The notes under the pieces are model-generated. The model saw only the letters and a list, made by a program, of their open reading frames with translations, did not search any database and was not told the origin of the DNA. Positions 7,622-15,598 of a stretch of 22,757 bases of DNA are shown piece after piece. The DNA comes from BMS3ABIN04 sp964553325 (lineage in GTDB: Bacteria > Bacteroidota > Ignavibacteria > Ignavibacteriales > Melioribacteraceae), in the NCBI GenBank assembly GCA_964553325.1, contig CAZKKI010000083.1, forward strand, positions 1-22,757. The letters run 5' to 3'. The translations under genes and the position numbers were made by a program. How positions within the stretch are numbered: position 1 is the first letter of the stretch; every line of letters starts with the position of its first letter.

Positions 7622-8228
7622 AAAGGTATTATTAGATCCCATTTTTGATAATAATCCCATTGCTTATCAAATACTTGGAATTTGTTCCGCGTTGGCTGTT
7701 ACCGCAAAGTTGGAAACCGCCGTTGTAATGGCTCTTGCCGTTACGGCCGTTGTTTCACTTTCGAACTTTTCGGTAAGTTTGATTAGAAATCATGTACCGA
7801 GCAGCATTCGAATTATTGTTGAAATGACGATTATCGCATCGCTGGTGATTATAGCCGATCAGTTAATTAAAGCATACGCATACGACATTAGCAAACAGTT
7901 ATCAGTTTACGTCGGATTAATAATTACCAATTGTATTATCATGGGTAGAGCGGAAGCGTTTGCATTAAAGAATCCACCCGGCTTAAGTTTTTTGGATGGA
8001 ATCGGGAACGGAATGGGTTATGCTTTCATTTTATTAACGGTCGGTTTTTTAAGGGAGCTAATTGGCTCGGGTAAACTGTTTGGAATTTCCGTATTAAAAT
8101 TAACGACCGAAGGTGGTTGGTATAATCCCAACGGTTTGTTTTTGCTTTCACCCAGTGCGTTTTTTATCATCGGTTTGATTATTTGGGCTATTAGATCCTG
8201 GAAACCCGAACAAGTAGAGGAAGATTAA
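7608..8228 (+). CDS. nqrD: Na+-translocating NADH:quinone reductase subunit D
   Basis: 206-residue six-helix membrane subunit, homologous to RnfE. With NqrE it forms the inverted-symmetry pair that holds an intramembrane iron centre through two Cys from each subunit. The expected residues are present: Cys26 in ILGICSALAVTAKLETA and Cys109 in TNCIIMGRAEAFA. NHVPSSIRIIVEM (61-73) is also conserved. GAGGAAAG precedes the ATG at 7608, which lies in the last codons of nqrC. RnfE is the alternative family member, but the complete nqrA-F order settles the call. Confidence 0.96.
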   Translation: MSKYKKVLLDPIFDNNPIAYQILGICSALAVTAKLETAVVMALAVTAVVSLSNFSVSLIRNHVPSSIRIIVEMTIIASLVIIADQLIKAYAYDISKQLSVYVGLIITNCIIMGRAEAFALKNPPGLSFLDGIGNGMGYAFILLTVGFLRELIGSGKLFGISVLKLTTEGGWYNPNGLFLLSPSAFFIIGLIIWAIRSWKPEQVEED

Positions 8229-8229
8229 A

Positions 8230-8841
8230 ATGGTTGAACATTATCTAAGTTTATTTATCAAATCTATTTTCGTAGAAAATATGGCGCTCGCATTCTTTTT
8301 GGGAATGTGTACGTTCATTGCACTTTCGAAAAAAGTTGAAACCGCCGTCGGTTTGGGGCTGGCGGTTGTCGTGGTTCAAGCCATTACGGTTCCGGTAAAC
8401 AATTTGATTTACAAAAACGTATTGGTTAAAGGAGCTTTGAGTTGGGCGGGTTTACCGAATGTTGATTTAACTTTTCTGGGTTTAATTACATACATAGGCG
8501 TCATTGCCGCAATGGTTCAAATTTTAGAAATGACATTGGATAGATTTGTTCCCAAACTCTATAATTCACTTGGAATTTTTCTCCCTTTGATTACCGTTAA
8601 CTGTGCTATTTTGGGCGGATCGTTGTTCATGGTCGAAAGAGATTATAACTTTGCCGAAAGCGTGGTTTACGGAATAGGAAGCGGTGCCGGTTTTGCTCTG
8701 GCTATTATAGCTTTGGCCGGTGTAAGGTATAAAATGAAATACAGTAACGTTCCAAAAGGTTTACGCGGTTTGGGTATTACCTTTATAACCGTGGGATTAA
8801 TGGCAATGGCATTTATGCTGTTTTCTGGAATTCAATTGTAA
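8230..8841 (+). CDS. nqrE: Na+-translocating NADH:quinone reductase subunit E
   Basis: 203-residue six-helix membrane subunit, homologous to RnfA and the partner of NqrD around the intramembrane iron centre. The ligand cysteines are Cys27 (GMCTFIALSKKVETA) and Cys125 (TVNCAILGGSLF). LEMTLDRFVPKLYNSLGIFLPLI (99-121) is typical of NqrE. The start is the ATG at 8230, one base after the nqrD stop, with GAGGAAG upstream. Identity is secure from sequence and position. Confidence 0.97.
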   Translation: MVEHYLSLFIKSIFVENMALAFFLGMCTFIALSKKVETAVGLGLAVVVVQAITVPVNNLIYKNVLVKGALSWAGLPNVDLTFLGLITYIGVIAAMVQILEMTLDRFVPKLYNSLGIFLPLITVNCAILGGSLFMVERDYNFAESVVYGIGSGAGFALAIIALAGVRYKMKYSNVPKGLRGLGITFITVGLMAMAFMLFSGIQL

Positions 8842-8853
8842 GGATAAATTTTT

Positions 8854-10089
8854 ATGAGTGGATCAAGCTTAGTTTTATTGGGCGTAGTAATGTTTACGCT
8901 CATTGTTCTTTTGCTCGTTTTATTAATTTTATTTGCAAAATCGAAATTAGTTCCCTCGGGTAACGTTAAGATTGATATAAACGAAGACCCCGAACATCAA
9001 ATTACCGTTCCGATAGGCGGAAAATTATTGTTTGTGCTTGCCGATAACCAAATTTATTTACCGTCGGCTTGCGGGGGACAAGGAACGTGCGGCGAATGTA
9101 AAGTGAAAGTTTTGGAAGGTGGCGGCGATGTTTTACCCACCGAGTTAAGCAAATTGAACAGGAAGGAAGTTAGGGAACATTACAGACTTTCTTGCCAAGT
9201 TGCCGTAAAGAGGGATATGAAATTGGAAATTCCCGCCGAAGTTTTTGAAATTAAAAAATGGGAGTGCACGGTAAAGTCGAACAGAAATGTGGCTACCTTT
9301 ATCAAAGAATTGGTCCTGCAACTTCCCGAAGGTGAAAATGTGGATTTCAGAGCCGGCGGATATATTCAAATTGAAGCGCCACCGCATGTAGTTAAATATT
9401 CCGATTTCGATATCGAAGAAGAATATAGACCCGATTGGGATAAATACAATTTGTGGAGATACGTTTCGAAAGTTGACGAACCGATTGTAAGAGCTTATTC
9501 GATGGCAAATTATCCTTTGGAAAAAGGAATCATAATGCTGAACGTAAGAATTGCAACTCCGCCACCGAACAAACCCGATGCGCCTCCGGGGCAAATGTCT
9601 TCATATATTTTCAGCTTAAAGCCGGGTGATAAAGTTACTATCTCGGGTCCTTACGGCGAATTCTTTGTAAAAGATACCGATGCGGAAATGGTATTTATCG
9701 GCGGTGGAGCAGGTATGGCACCAATGCGTTCGATGATTTTCGATCAGCTTAAACGAGTTCACACTAAACGTAAAATGACGTTTTGGTACGGTGCCAGAAG
9801 TTTGAGAGAGGCTTTTTACGTTGACGAATTTAATAAACTGCAAGAAGATAATCCTAATTTCAAATGGTATTTGGCTCTATCCGATCCGTTACCCGAAGAT
9901 AACTGGAACGGGTTGACCGGGTTTATCCATCAAGTGCTTTACGATAATTATCTGAAAGACCATCCCGCACCGGAGGATTGTGAATATTACATCTGCGGAC
10001 CTCCGTTAATGCTTAGCGCCGTTACTAAAATGTTGGATGATTTAGGCGTTGAACCCGAAAATATTTTATATGACGATTTTGGTGGCTAA
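8854..10089 (+). CDS. nqrF: Na+-translocating NADH:quinone reductase subunit F
   Basis: NADH-oxidising entry subunit, 411 residues: an N-terminal membrane anchor (about 6-28), a plant-type [2Fe-2S] ferredoxin domain with Cys73, Cys79, Cys82 and Cys114 (ACGGQGTCGEC...SC), then a ferredoxin-NADP reductase-like FAD/NADH module. FAD contacts are R213-A-Y-S216 and GPYGEF (265-270). NADH-binding elements are GGGAGMAP (283-290) and CGPP (381-384). The ending YDDFGG is typical. Electrons pass from NADH through FAD and [2Fe-2S] to the NqrD/E iron and then the FMN groups. AAGGA precedes the ATG. Last of the six structural genes. Confidence 0.97.
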   Translation: MSGSSLVLLGVVMFTLIVLLLVLLILFAKSKLVPSGNVKIDINEDPEHQITVPIGGKLLFVLADNQIYLPSACGGQGTCGECKVKVLEGGGDVLPTELSKLNRKEVREHYRLSCQVAVKRDMKLEIPAEVFEIKKWECTVKSNRNVATFIKELVLQLPEGENVDFRAGGYIQIEAPPHVVKYSDFDIEEEYRPDWDKYNLWRYVSKVDEPIVRAYSMANYPLEKGIIMLNVRIATPPPNKPDAPPGQMSSYIFSLKPGDKVTISGPYGEFFVKDTDAEMVFIGGGAGMAPMRSMIFDQLKRVHTKRKMTFWYGARSLREAFYVDEFNKLQEDNPNFKWYLALSDPLPEDNWNGLTGFIHQVLYDNYLKDHPAPEDCEYYICGPPLMLSAVTKMLDDLGVEPENILYDDFGG

Positions 10090-10103
10090 TACGTTAAAAG
10101 TTT

Positions 10104-10131
10104 GTTATATTTTATAAAAGTAAAATATAAC
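10104..10131. repeat. 11-bp perfect inverted repeat between nqrF and the CBS gene
   Basis: GTTATATTTTA (10104-10114) and TAAAATATAAC (10121-10131) are exact reverse complements separated by TAAAAG. The hairpin begins 15 bases after the nqrF stop and ends 40 bases before the CBS gene. It is AT-only apart from the outer G-C pair and has no T tract on the plus strand, so it is a poor intrinsic terminator. It could be an mRNA processing or stabilising element that separates nqrABCDEF from the accessory genes, or an operator. Confidence 0.4.
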
Positions 10132-10170
10132 GGCGAAAAATAATATTAATCATTAGCCAAAGGAGGTTAT

Positions 10171-10638
10171 ATGCTAACTGCCGGTGAAATTCTCGATAGG
10201 AAAGGTCACGAAATAATTTCGGTCTCTCCCGATGATACAATATACAATGCGTTAAAAGTTATGTTGGGAAAAAACATCGGTGCCATTTTGGTTAAGGACG
10301 GTGAAGAATACGTGGGTATTTGGACCGAACGCGATTTGATGCGGGACGTAATGGACGAAAATTTCAACCCGAGAACGGAAAAGGTTAAAGACCATATGGT
10401 AACCGGACTGAAATTCGCCGATTATTCCGAATCATGTTATCAACTTTTGGATAAATTTCTCGGGATGAGATTAAGACATTTGTTAATTAAGAAAAACAAT
10501 AAATATATCGGTATTCTTTCGATAGGAGATGTAAACAAAGCGTTATTGGTTGAGAAGACCAAAGAAATAGAAAGGCTTAACCAAATGGTTAGCTGGCGAT
10601 ATTACGAAGATTGGAAATGGAAGAAAAAAACTTATTGA
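10171..10638 (+). CDS. CBS-domain pair protein
   Basis: 155-residue soluble protein with an AAAGGAGG ribosome site. Two CBS motifs: CBS1 about 8-62 (VSPDDTIYNALKVMLGKNIGAI, then YVGIWTERDLMRDV) and CBS2 about 75-127 (HMVTG, LRHLLIKKNNKYIGILSIGDV). CBS pairs (Bateman modules) bind adenosine nucleotides and usually regulate another activity. No effector domain is attached; the C-terminal part (128-155) is helical and Trp/Lys-rich. It sits between nqrF and apbE, and its 3' end overlaps the apbE start by 22 bases. A link to Nqr activity or energy sensing is inferred from position only. The ligand is unknown. Confidence 0.88.
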   Translation: MLTAGEILDRKGHEIISVSPDDTIYNALKVMLGKNIGAILVKDGEEYVGIWTERDLMRDVMDENFNPRTEKVKDHMVTGLKFADYSESCYQLLDKFLGMRLRHLLIKKNNKYIGILSIGDVNKALLVEKTKEIERLNQMVSWRYYEDWKWKKKTY

Positions 10639-11657
10639 GTTATCTCCGCATCACATTTTCCCTTTTAATTTTAGCCGGATTAATTTCCTGCACTTCCGAA
10701 AGTGTAACGGATTTGGTTGTTCTTAACGGAACAACCATGGGAACAACTTATCAAATAAAATTTGAAAGAGTTGACGGAATAAATATTGATAAAATACGCT
10801 CCGGCATCGAGGATGTTTTAAAAACCGTTAACATGCAAATGTCCACTTATATCGATTCTTCGGAAATTTCAAGGTTTAACTCTTTTCACGATACTTCTTG
10901 GTTTCAAATTTCCGAAGATTTTTATACGGTTCTGAACGAAGCGCAAAGAATTGCCCGGCTTGTAAACGGCGCTTACGATATTACGGTCGGTCCCTTGGTT
11001 AATTTGTGGGGGTTCGGTCCCGAACAACACGGTTACGAAGTTCCTTCGGATACAGAAATTGAAAGGCGTAAACGGTTTGTGGGTTTTGAAAATATTAAGT
11101 TAAAATCAAATCCTTTTGAAGTTAAAAAATTAAAAAAGGATATTTATATAGATTTATCGTCCATTGCGAAAGGTTTCGGAGTTGATAAAGTTTCCGGATT
11201 TTTGGACGAAAATAACATAAAAAATTATATGGTGGAAATCGGCGGAGAAGTTAGAACGAAAGGGAAGAAACCCGGTAACGGATTTTGGAAAATCGGGATA
11301 CAATATCCCGATGGTTCGAATAAAATTGCCAGAGTTTTGAATATGCATGATTTGTCAATGGCAACATCGGGCGATTACTACAATTATTTCGAAATAGACG
11401 GGAAAAAATATTCGCATACAATCGATCCGCGTACGGGTAAACCCGTTAATCATAATTTGGTTTCGGTGAGCGTTTTAACACCCGAGTGTATGACGGCGGA
11501 CGGACTCGCAACGGCTTTGCTTGTGCTTGGACCCGTTGAGGGATTTAATTTTGCCTTGAAAGAGAAACTGCCCGTGATTATGTTTATTAACGAAAATGAA
11601 AATTTTATTGAAAAATCCACACCGCAGTTTAAATTGTTAATTGAAAATAACGATTAG
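10617..11657 (+). CDS. apbE: FAD:protein FMN transferase ApbE (lipoprotein)
   Basis: Exported flavin transferase that moves FMN from FAD onto Thr in D-x-x-(S/T)-G-A-T motifs, as in NqrB and NqrC. 346 residues from the ATG at 10617, inside the end of the CBS gene; a TTG two codons earlier is an alternative. The N-terminus is a lipoprotein signal ending LISC (Cys25). Family motifs: GTTMGTTYQIK (38-48), GAYDITVGPLVNLWGFG (118-134), DLSSIAKGFGVDKV (179-192), VEIGGEVRTKG (206-216), SHTIDPRTGKPV (266-277) and MTADGLATAL (292-301, with the Mg-binding Asp). Its place directly after nqr matches its expected job of flavinylating the two Nqr subunits. It is followed nine bases later by the NqrM-like gene. 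Confidence 0.95.
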   Translation: MEEKNLLSYLRITFSLLILAGLISCTSESVTDLVVLNGTTMGTTYQIKFERVDGINIDKIRSGIEDVLKTVNMQMSTYIDSSEISRFNSFHDTSWFQISEDFYTVLNEAQRIARLVNGAYDITVGPLVNLWGFGPEQHGYEVPSDTEIERRKRFVGFENIKLKSNPFEVKKLKKDIYIDLSSIAKGFGVDKVSGFLDENNIKNYMVEIGGEVRTKGKKPGNGFWKIGIQYPDGSNKIARVLNMHDLSMATSGDYYNYFEIDGKKYSHTIDPRTGKPVNHNLVSVSVLTPECMTADGLATALLVLGPVEGFNFALKEKLPVIMFINENENFIEKSTPQFKLLIENND

Positions 11658-11666
11658 GAACATATA

Positions 11667-11891
11667 ATGGAACAAATAATAGCCGTAATAGTTTTTTTCG
11701 CATTAGCAACTATCGTAATGGGATTGTCTCTACATTTTAGCAAATACAAACAAAAGGAAAACAGTTGCTGCGGTGGCGGTCACTGTTCGGCTCACGGTTC
11801 CGGTAACCATTCGCATTCGTGTTATGCCTCGAAAGCGGATTTTGTCGATAAATTCCAAAAAATAGATTTGAAGAAAGTTGATATTAAGTAG
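11667..11891 (+). CDS. Short Cys/His-rich single-span membrane protein, possible NqrM-like maturation factor
   Basis: 74 residues, AGGA ribosome site. One membrane helix (about 3-23), then a basic turn and a metal-binding-looking segment with Cys34, Cys35, His39, Cys40, His43, His48, His50 and Cys52 in a Gly/Ser-rich stretch, and an amphipathic Lys/Asp tail. NqrM (DUF539), the proteobacterial factor needed for Nqr assembly and thought to deliver iron to NqrD/E, is also a short one-helix protein with Cys residues just after the helix, encoded after apbE. Layout and position match; the Cys spacing and His-richness do not match my memory of proteobacterial NqrM, so the assignment is tentative. 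The 3' end overlaps the convergent AlaX gene by eight bases. Confidence 0.55.
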   Translation: MEQIIAVIVFFALATIVMGLSLHFSKYKQKENSCCGGGHCSAHGSGNHSHSCYASKADFVDKFQKIDLKKVDIK

Positions 11892-12324
11892 AAACTAACT
11901 TGAATCTTATTCTTAACACCCCGTCTTTATAATCCGTGGAAACAATTTTGAACACGCCGATTTCTTTTGTTTCGGTAACGTGCTGACCGATGCACGGACA
12001 AGCATCGTAATCACCGATTTTAATTATACGGATTTTTTCTCCAGCGTTTTCCGGTAGTTTTGACGTATCGACCAATTTTTTCGCCTCTTCCAATGGGTGA
12101 AATTCTTCGGTTACCGGTAAATTTTTTTCTATAATCTCGTTAACTTTTTTCTCGATTGCATTTATTTCTTCTTCCGTTAAATTTCTGTTGAATCTGTAAT
12201 CGCATTTCGATTTTTTCTTTTCGATGTGCGCGCGGAATGATCTGCCGGTATTGAACATTCTCACCATTGTCTGGTTTAGAATATGTTCGGCGGAATGCAT
12301 TCTCGGATCGTATGTTTTAGCCAT
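11884..12324 (-). CDS. AlaX-type tRNA-editing (second additional domain) protein
   Basis: 146-residue stand-alone protein related to the editing (SAD) domain of alanyl- and threonyl-tRNA synthetases. It carries the paired zinc motifs HxxxH (His10-SAE-His14, in MHSAEHILNQTM) and CxxxH (Cys111-IGQ-His115, in YDACPCIGQHVTET). Such proteins hydrolyse mischarged aminoacyl-tRNA in trans, for example Ser- or Gly-tRNA(Ala); the exact substrate is not readable. It is at the short end for AlaX and contains only the editing fold, with no Gly-rich linker domain. GGGAAGG precedes the ATG at 12324-12322. Its stop lies within the end of the NqrM-like gene on the other strand. Confidence 0.85.
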   Translation of the reverse strand: MAKTYDPRMHSAEHILNQTMVRMFNTGRSFRAHIEKKKSKCDYRFNRNLTEEEINAIEKKVNEIIEKNLPVTEEFHPLEEAKKLVDTSKLPENAGEKIRIIKIGDYDACPCIGQHVTETKEIGVFKIVSTDYKDGVLRIRFKLVST

Positions 12325-12450
12325 TTTGTAACCTTCCCAGATTAATTAACAAATCTTAAATATAAGTCCAAATTTATTCATTGCAATTTGATCGAGCAAT
12401 TTATAATTTGTGAAAAAATAACTGAGTGAAAATTTCCACACGGGAAAATA

Positions 12451-13002
12451 ATGAAAACAGTATTAAAATTTATTTTGTTGGCTGCCGCAATTGGTGTTCA
12501 ATCCTGCGCACCGGCAACGGAAACATACAAAGATATGATTAGGGAAGTCCGGTTTTTCAAAGCGACAATTCACGATGTAAACAGAAAAGTTGTTACTCTT
12601 GCTAACGGTTCAAGTTGGGTAACAAACAGAATCATAATTGCCGTAAATTTAACCGAAGTGTTTTTTGTCCTGGAAAGTTTACTCGATAACGGTTATATGT
12701 ATTTGAACGGTACGAAAATAAGGGTTTCGCATAATTCTTTAGGCGGAACCGACGATTTCAGGTATCAATACGGATATCTGAATTTCATTAAAAATTTCGA
12801 TAAAGAAAACGGCGTTGTCGAGCTTTCCGACGGATCGCTTTGGATTGTTTACAAAGACGACGAAGACGAAGTAAGCAAATGGCTATCCACTCGCGAAGTT
12901 ATCATTCCGGAAAACGAACGTTTTATGATTAATCCGTATAAAATCAAATACGTTCGAGTAAGAAAAATAGAAAAGGAAGATTCCGATACCACAATATTTT
13001 AA
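12451..13002 (+). CDS. Lipoprotein of unknown function with an internal repeat
   Basis: 183 residues. The N-terminus is a lipoprotein signal peptide with lipobox VQSC (Cys19). The mature part is predicted beta-rich and contains a duplicated unit: NRKVVTLANGSSWVT (44-58) and ENGVVELSDGSLWIV (119-133), sharing VVxLxxGSxWxV. Each copy is preceded by a DVN/DKEN turn. The second half ends in a charged tail. I do not recognise the family. The stop is two bases before the start of the CarboxypepD_reg gene, so the two are probably co-transcribed and act at the envelope. The 126-base gap upstream is shared with the divergent AlaX gene and shows no clear promoter. Confidence 0.8.
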   Translation: MKTVLKFILLAAAIGVQSCAPATETYKDMIREVRFFKATIHDVNRKVVTLANGSSWVTNRIIIAVNLTEVFFVLESLLDNGYMYLNGTKIRVSHNSLGGTDDFRYQYGYLNFIKNFDKENGVVELSDGSLWIVYKDDEDEVSKWLSTREVIIPENERFMINPYKIKYVRVRKIEKEDSDTTIF

Positions 13003-13004
13003 TT

Positions 13005-14204
13005 ATGAAATTATTAATTATCAAAATCGGATTAATCTGTATTGTCACCTCTTTTACGATTTATGCTCAAAGTATAATTAAAGGAAAAATTACGGAATAC
13101 GGTAGTGGTAAACCGGTTGTTAACGCAAATGTATTTATCTTGAAAACTCTACTCGGATCATCAACAAGTAACAACGGTAATTATGAAATAAAAAATGTTC
13201 CCGAAGGATATTTTACTGTTGTGATTTCCCATATTAATTATAAAACCGTAAAAAAAAGATTATCATCTTCTAACGGCAATACAATTATTATGAATGTTGA
13301 ACTTGAACCGAAACTTTTGCAGTTACCTGAAGTTACGGTCGAAGAAACGGAAGATGAAGAATGGGAAGAGAATTTCGAAATGTTCGAAAAGCAATTGCTC
13401 GGTACGGGGTTTAATGCAAAGCACTGTAAAATATTAAATCCTTATTCCGTTGAGTTTACCAAAACGGATGACGGCTGGTTGAAAGCGGAATGCAATGAAC
13501 CGATTGTGATAGATAATTATGCGCTCGGTTATAAATTAACTTATTTTTTGGAATTCTTCGAAACCAACGGATATACAACCAAATTTTCGGGGCAACCGCA
13601 TTTTGAAGAAATTATTCCCGACAACGGAAACGATAAAAATATTTACGACGAAAATCGATTGATAACTTATTGCGGCTCACTCACTCATTTTTTAAAATCA
13701 TTGGTCGAGCAATTTAATTACTTGGAAAAACAAGATTCGGTAATTTTCGAGGAAGATACTTTGGCATCGCAAGTTTCTTTAAGACTGAATTCGAAATTGG
13801 AAGAAAACGGTTTTACCGTACTTTCCGCAAGTAACCTGCCTTGGAAATCTCGTTTTACACCGTTGTATTACCCTGTAAACGTTGCAAAAATTATTTCCGA
13901 ATGCGAGGGCAGCAATTACTATTGTTTGGAATTTAAAGATTATTTACAAATTACTTACAATAGGGAATGGGAAGATGATGAATATTTGGAAATGCTCGGG
14001 CGATATAACGAAGCTCCCGATTATCAAACTTCTTGGATTAAACTTCATAAAGATAAAGTAATCATTGATAGAAAAGGACATTTTTTTGATGAATTCGCAA
14101 TCGAAACTTTCGGGTATTGGTCGTTCGAAAAACTGTCCGATATGCTGCCGTTCGAATATGAAGTGGATGATTCTACTTTGATAAATGCAAATTGGACTTA
14201 TTGA
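13005..14204 (+). CDS. Exported protein with carboxypeptidase-like regulatory domain
   Basis: 399 residues. Signal peptide 1-21 (ending TIYA). Residues about 23-103 form a CarboxypepD_reg-like beta-sandwich: IIKGKITEYGSGKPVVNANV, then SNNGNYEIKNVPEGYFTVVISHINYK. An acidic linker (EVTVEETEDEEWEENF, 109-124) leads to a 270-residue C-terminal region that begins with FEKQLLGTGFNAKHCKILNP (about 127-146) and includes NYALGYKLTYFLEFFE. This N-terminal plus C-terminal combination is familiar from Bacteroidota proteins of unknown function, where the fold decorates surface or outer-membrane proteins. No catalytic motif is apparent and there is no TonB-dependent barrel. It is the second gene after the repeat lipoprotein. 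Confidence 0.82.
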   Translation: MKLLIIKIGLICIVTSFTIYAQSIIKGKITEYGSGKPVVNANVFILKTLLGSSTSNNGNYEIKNVPEGYFTVVISHINYKTVKKRLSSSNGNTIIMNVELEPKLLQLPEVTVEETEDEEWEENFEMFEKQLLGTGFNAKHCKILNPYSVEFTKTDDGWLKAECNEPIVIDNYALGYKLTYFLEFFETNGYTTKFSGQPHFEEIIPDNGNDKNIYDENRLITYCGSLTHFLKSLVEQFNYLEKQDSVIFEEDTLASQVSLRLNSKLEENGFTVLSASNLPWKSRFTPLYYPVNVAKIISECEGSNYYCLEFKDYLQITYNREWEDDEYLEMLGRYNEAPDYQTSWIKLHKDKVIIDRKGHFFDEFAIETFGYWSFEKLSDMLPFEYEVDDSTLINANWTY

Positions 14205-14280
14205 TTATTGCATTCGTAATTTCATTTTATCCTCAAAAAATTTTATTTTCACAAACCGAATTTTTTATAAAAGGTGGTAA

Positions 14281-14757
14281 ATGAAAAAAGTTTTGTTTGT
14301 TTGCATGGGAAATATTTGCCGTTCGCCTTCGGCCGAAGCGGTTATGAATCATTTTATAAAAATAAATAATCTGGAAAACATTGTGAGCTGCGATTCGGCA
14401 GGTACAATTGCTTATCACGAAGGTGAAAATGCGGACGAGCGTATGCAGCGGCATGCGAATAAAAGAGGTTATAAACTTACAAGTATTGCCAGAAAACTGA
14501 AATACGAAGATCTTGAAAACTTCGATTACATTATTGCAATGGACAAAGAAAATTATCACGATATATTAAATATGGATCCGAACGGAATTTACACCCACAA
14601 AGTTTCCATGATGACCGATTTTTCTTCAAACGGATACGAAGAAGTGCCCGATCCGTATTACGGCGGAAGCGAAGGTTTCGAGTTGGTTTTGGATATTTTG
14701 GAAGATTCCGTTGACGGATTAATTAATAAAATTAAACAAGATTTAAATGGCGAGTGA
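14281..14757 (+). CDS. Low-molecular-weight phosphotyrosine phosphatase family protein
   Basis: 158-residue cytoplasmic phosphatase, AAGGTGG ribosome site. The P-loop is Cys8-M-G-N-I-C-Arg14-Ser15 close to the N-terminus, and the general acid is Asp124 in DPYYGG (124-129). These are all the catalytic elements, at the usual family length. It overlaps the next gene, a fructosamine-kinase homologue, by 11 bases. LMW-PTP-A family members have been shown to act as protein-ribulosamine-5-phosphatases (Fortpied, Van Schaftingen and colleagues), so with this partner deglycation is a stronger inference than tyrosine signalling. Protein-tyrosine or arginine phosphatase activity remains possible. Confidence 0.93.
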   Translation: MKKVLFVCMGNICRSPSAEAVMNHFIKINNLENIVSCDSAGTIAYHEGENADERMQRHANKRGYKLTSIARKLKYEDLENFDYIIAMDKENYHDILNMDPNGIYTHKVSMMTDFSSNGYEEVPDPYYGGSEGFELVLDILEDSVDGLINKIKQDLNGE

Positions 14758-15598
14758 AATGAAAGAAAATTTGGAAGATATATTACAAGAAAAAATACTA
14801 TCGGAAATGCCTTTGGGCGGAGGTTGTATTGCTAATTCGATGAAAATCGAAACCGAATCGGGAAAGACTTATTTATTAAAACGGTACAACGATAAAAGAA
14901 TTCATAAAACAGAAGCACACGGCTTGATTGAATTAAAAAAAGCCGAAGCAATTAGGGTTCCGGAAGTAATTGCGGTTTCCGAAGATTATTTGTTGGTTGA
15001 ATTTATTAATCAAGGTAACAAAGGAAAAGATTTTTCGGAAGAATTCGGAAGACGGTTGGCAGATTTGCATCGTTTCGAAAACGATTTGTTCGGCTTTTAC
15101 GAAAATAATTTTATAGGTTCGAACGAACAAATTAACCAACCGCAATGCACCGATTGGGCGACTTTTTATTGGGATAACAGATTAATGTATCAATTCCGTT
15201 TGGCCGAAAAAAACGGTTACGTTACCGAAGAACTTCAAAAAGCATTTTCGCAATTGGAAAATAAAATTCATGAAATTTTAGACGATATCGTGGAAAGGCC
15301 ATCTTTATTGCACGGCGATCTTTGGGGCGGCAATTATATGGTTGATGAATTCGGTAAACCGGTGTTAATCGATCCGGCGGTTTATTACGGTCACCGTGAA
15401 GCAGATTTGGCAATGACGAAAATTTTCGGTGGCTTCGATTCCGCTTTTTATTCCGCGTATCATGAAGCGCTTCCCCTGCAAAACGGTTACAGGGAAAGGG
15501 AAAATATTTATAAACTTTACCACATTTTTAATCATCTTAATTTATTCGGCGGAACTTATTACGAACAAACTTTGAGTTTAATAAAATATTATTTATAA
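14747..15598 (+). CDS. Fructosamine/ketosamine 3-kinase family protein
   Basis: 283-residue kinase of the fructosamine-3-kinase (YniA-like) family, which phosphorylates sugar adducts on protein lysines so that they fall off. Visible parts: YLLKRY (42-47, ATP-site Lys45), EFINQG (85-90), HRFENDLFGFYENNFIG (108-124), catalytic loop LLHGDLWGGN (187-196, Asp191, Asn196), IDPAVYYGHREADLAMT (208-224, Mg-binding Asp209) and YKLYHIFNHLNLFG (255-268). The C-terminus ends in a normal family position. Bacterial members mostly act on ribulosamines and erythrulosamines. An ATG at 14759 is an alternative start. The overlap with the phosphatase gene predicts coupled translation. Confidence 0.93.
   Translation: MASEMKENLEDILQEKILSEMPLGGGCIANSMKIETESGKTYLLKRYNDKRIHKTEAHGLIELKKAEAIRVPEVIAVSEDYLLVEFINQGNKGKDFSEEFGRRLADLHRFENDLFGFYENNFIGSNEQINQPQCTDWATFYWDNRLMYQFRLAEKNGYVTEELQKAFSQLENKIHEILDDIVERPSLLHGDLWGGNYMVDEFGKPVLIDPAVYYGHREADLAMTKIFGGFDSAFYSAYHEALPLQNGYRERENIYKLYHIFNHLNLFGGTYYEQTLSLIKYYL

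Noticed and set aside
9145..9594. Minus-strand open frame of 149 codons inside nqrF.
   Set aside because: It is antisense to the ferredoxin and FAD domains of NqrF, with an odd composition rich in Phe, Ile and Arg, and is explained by codon bias of the real gene.
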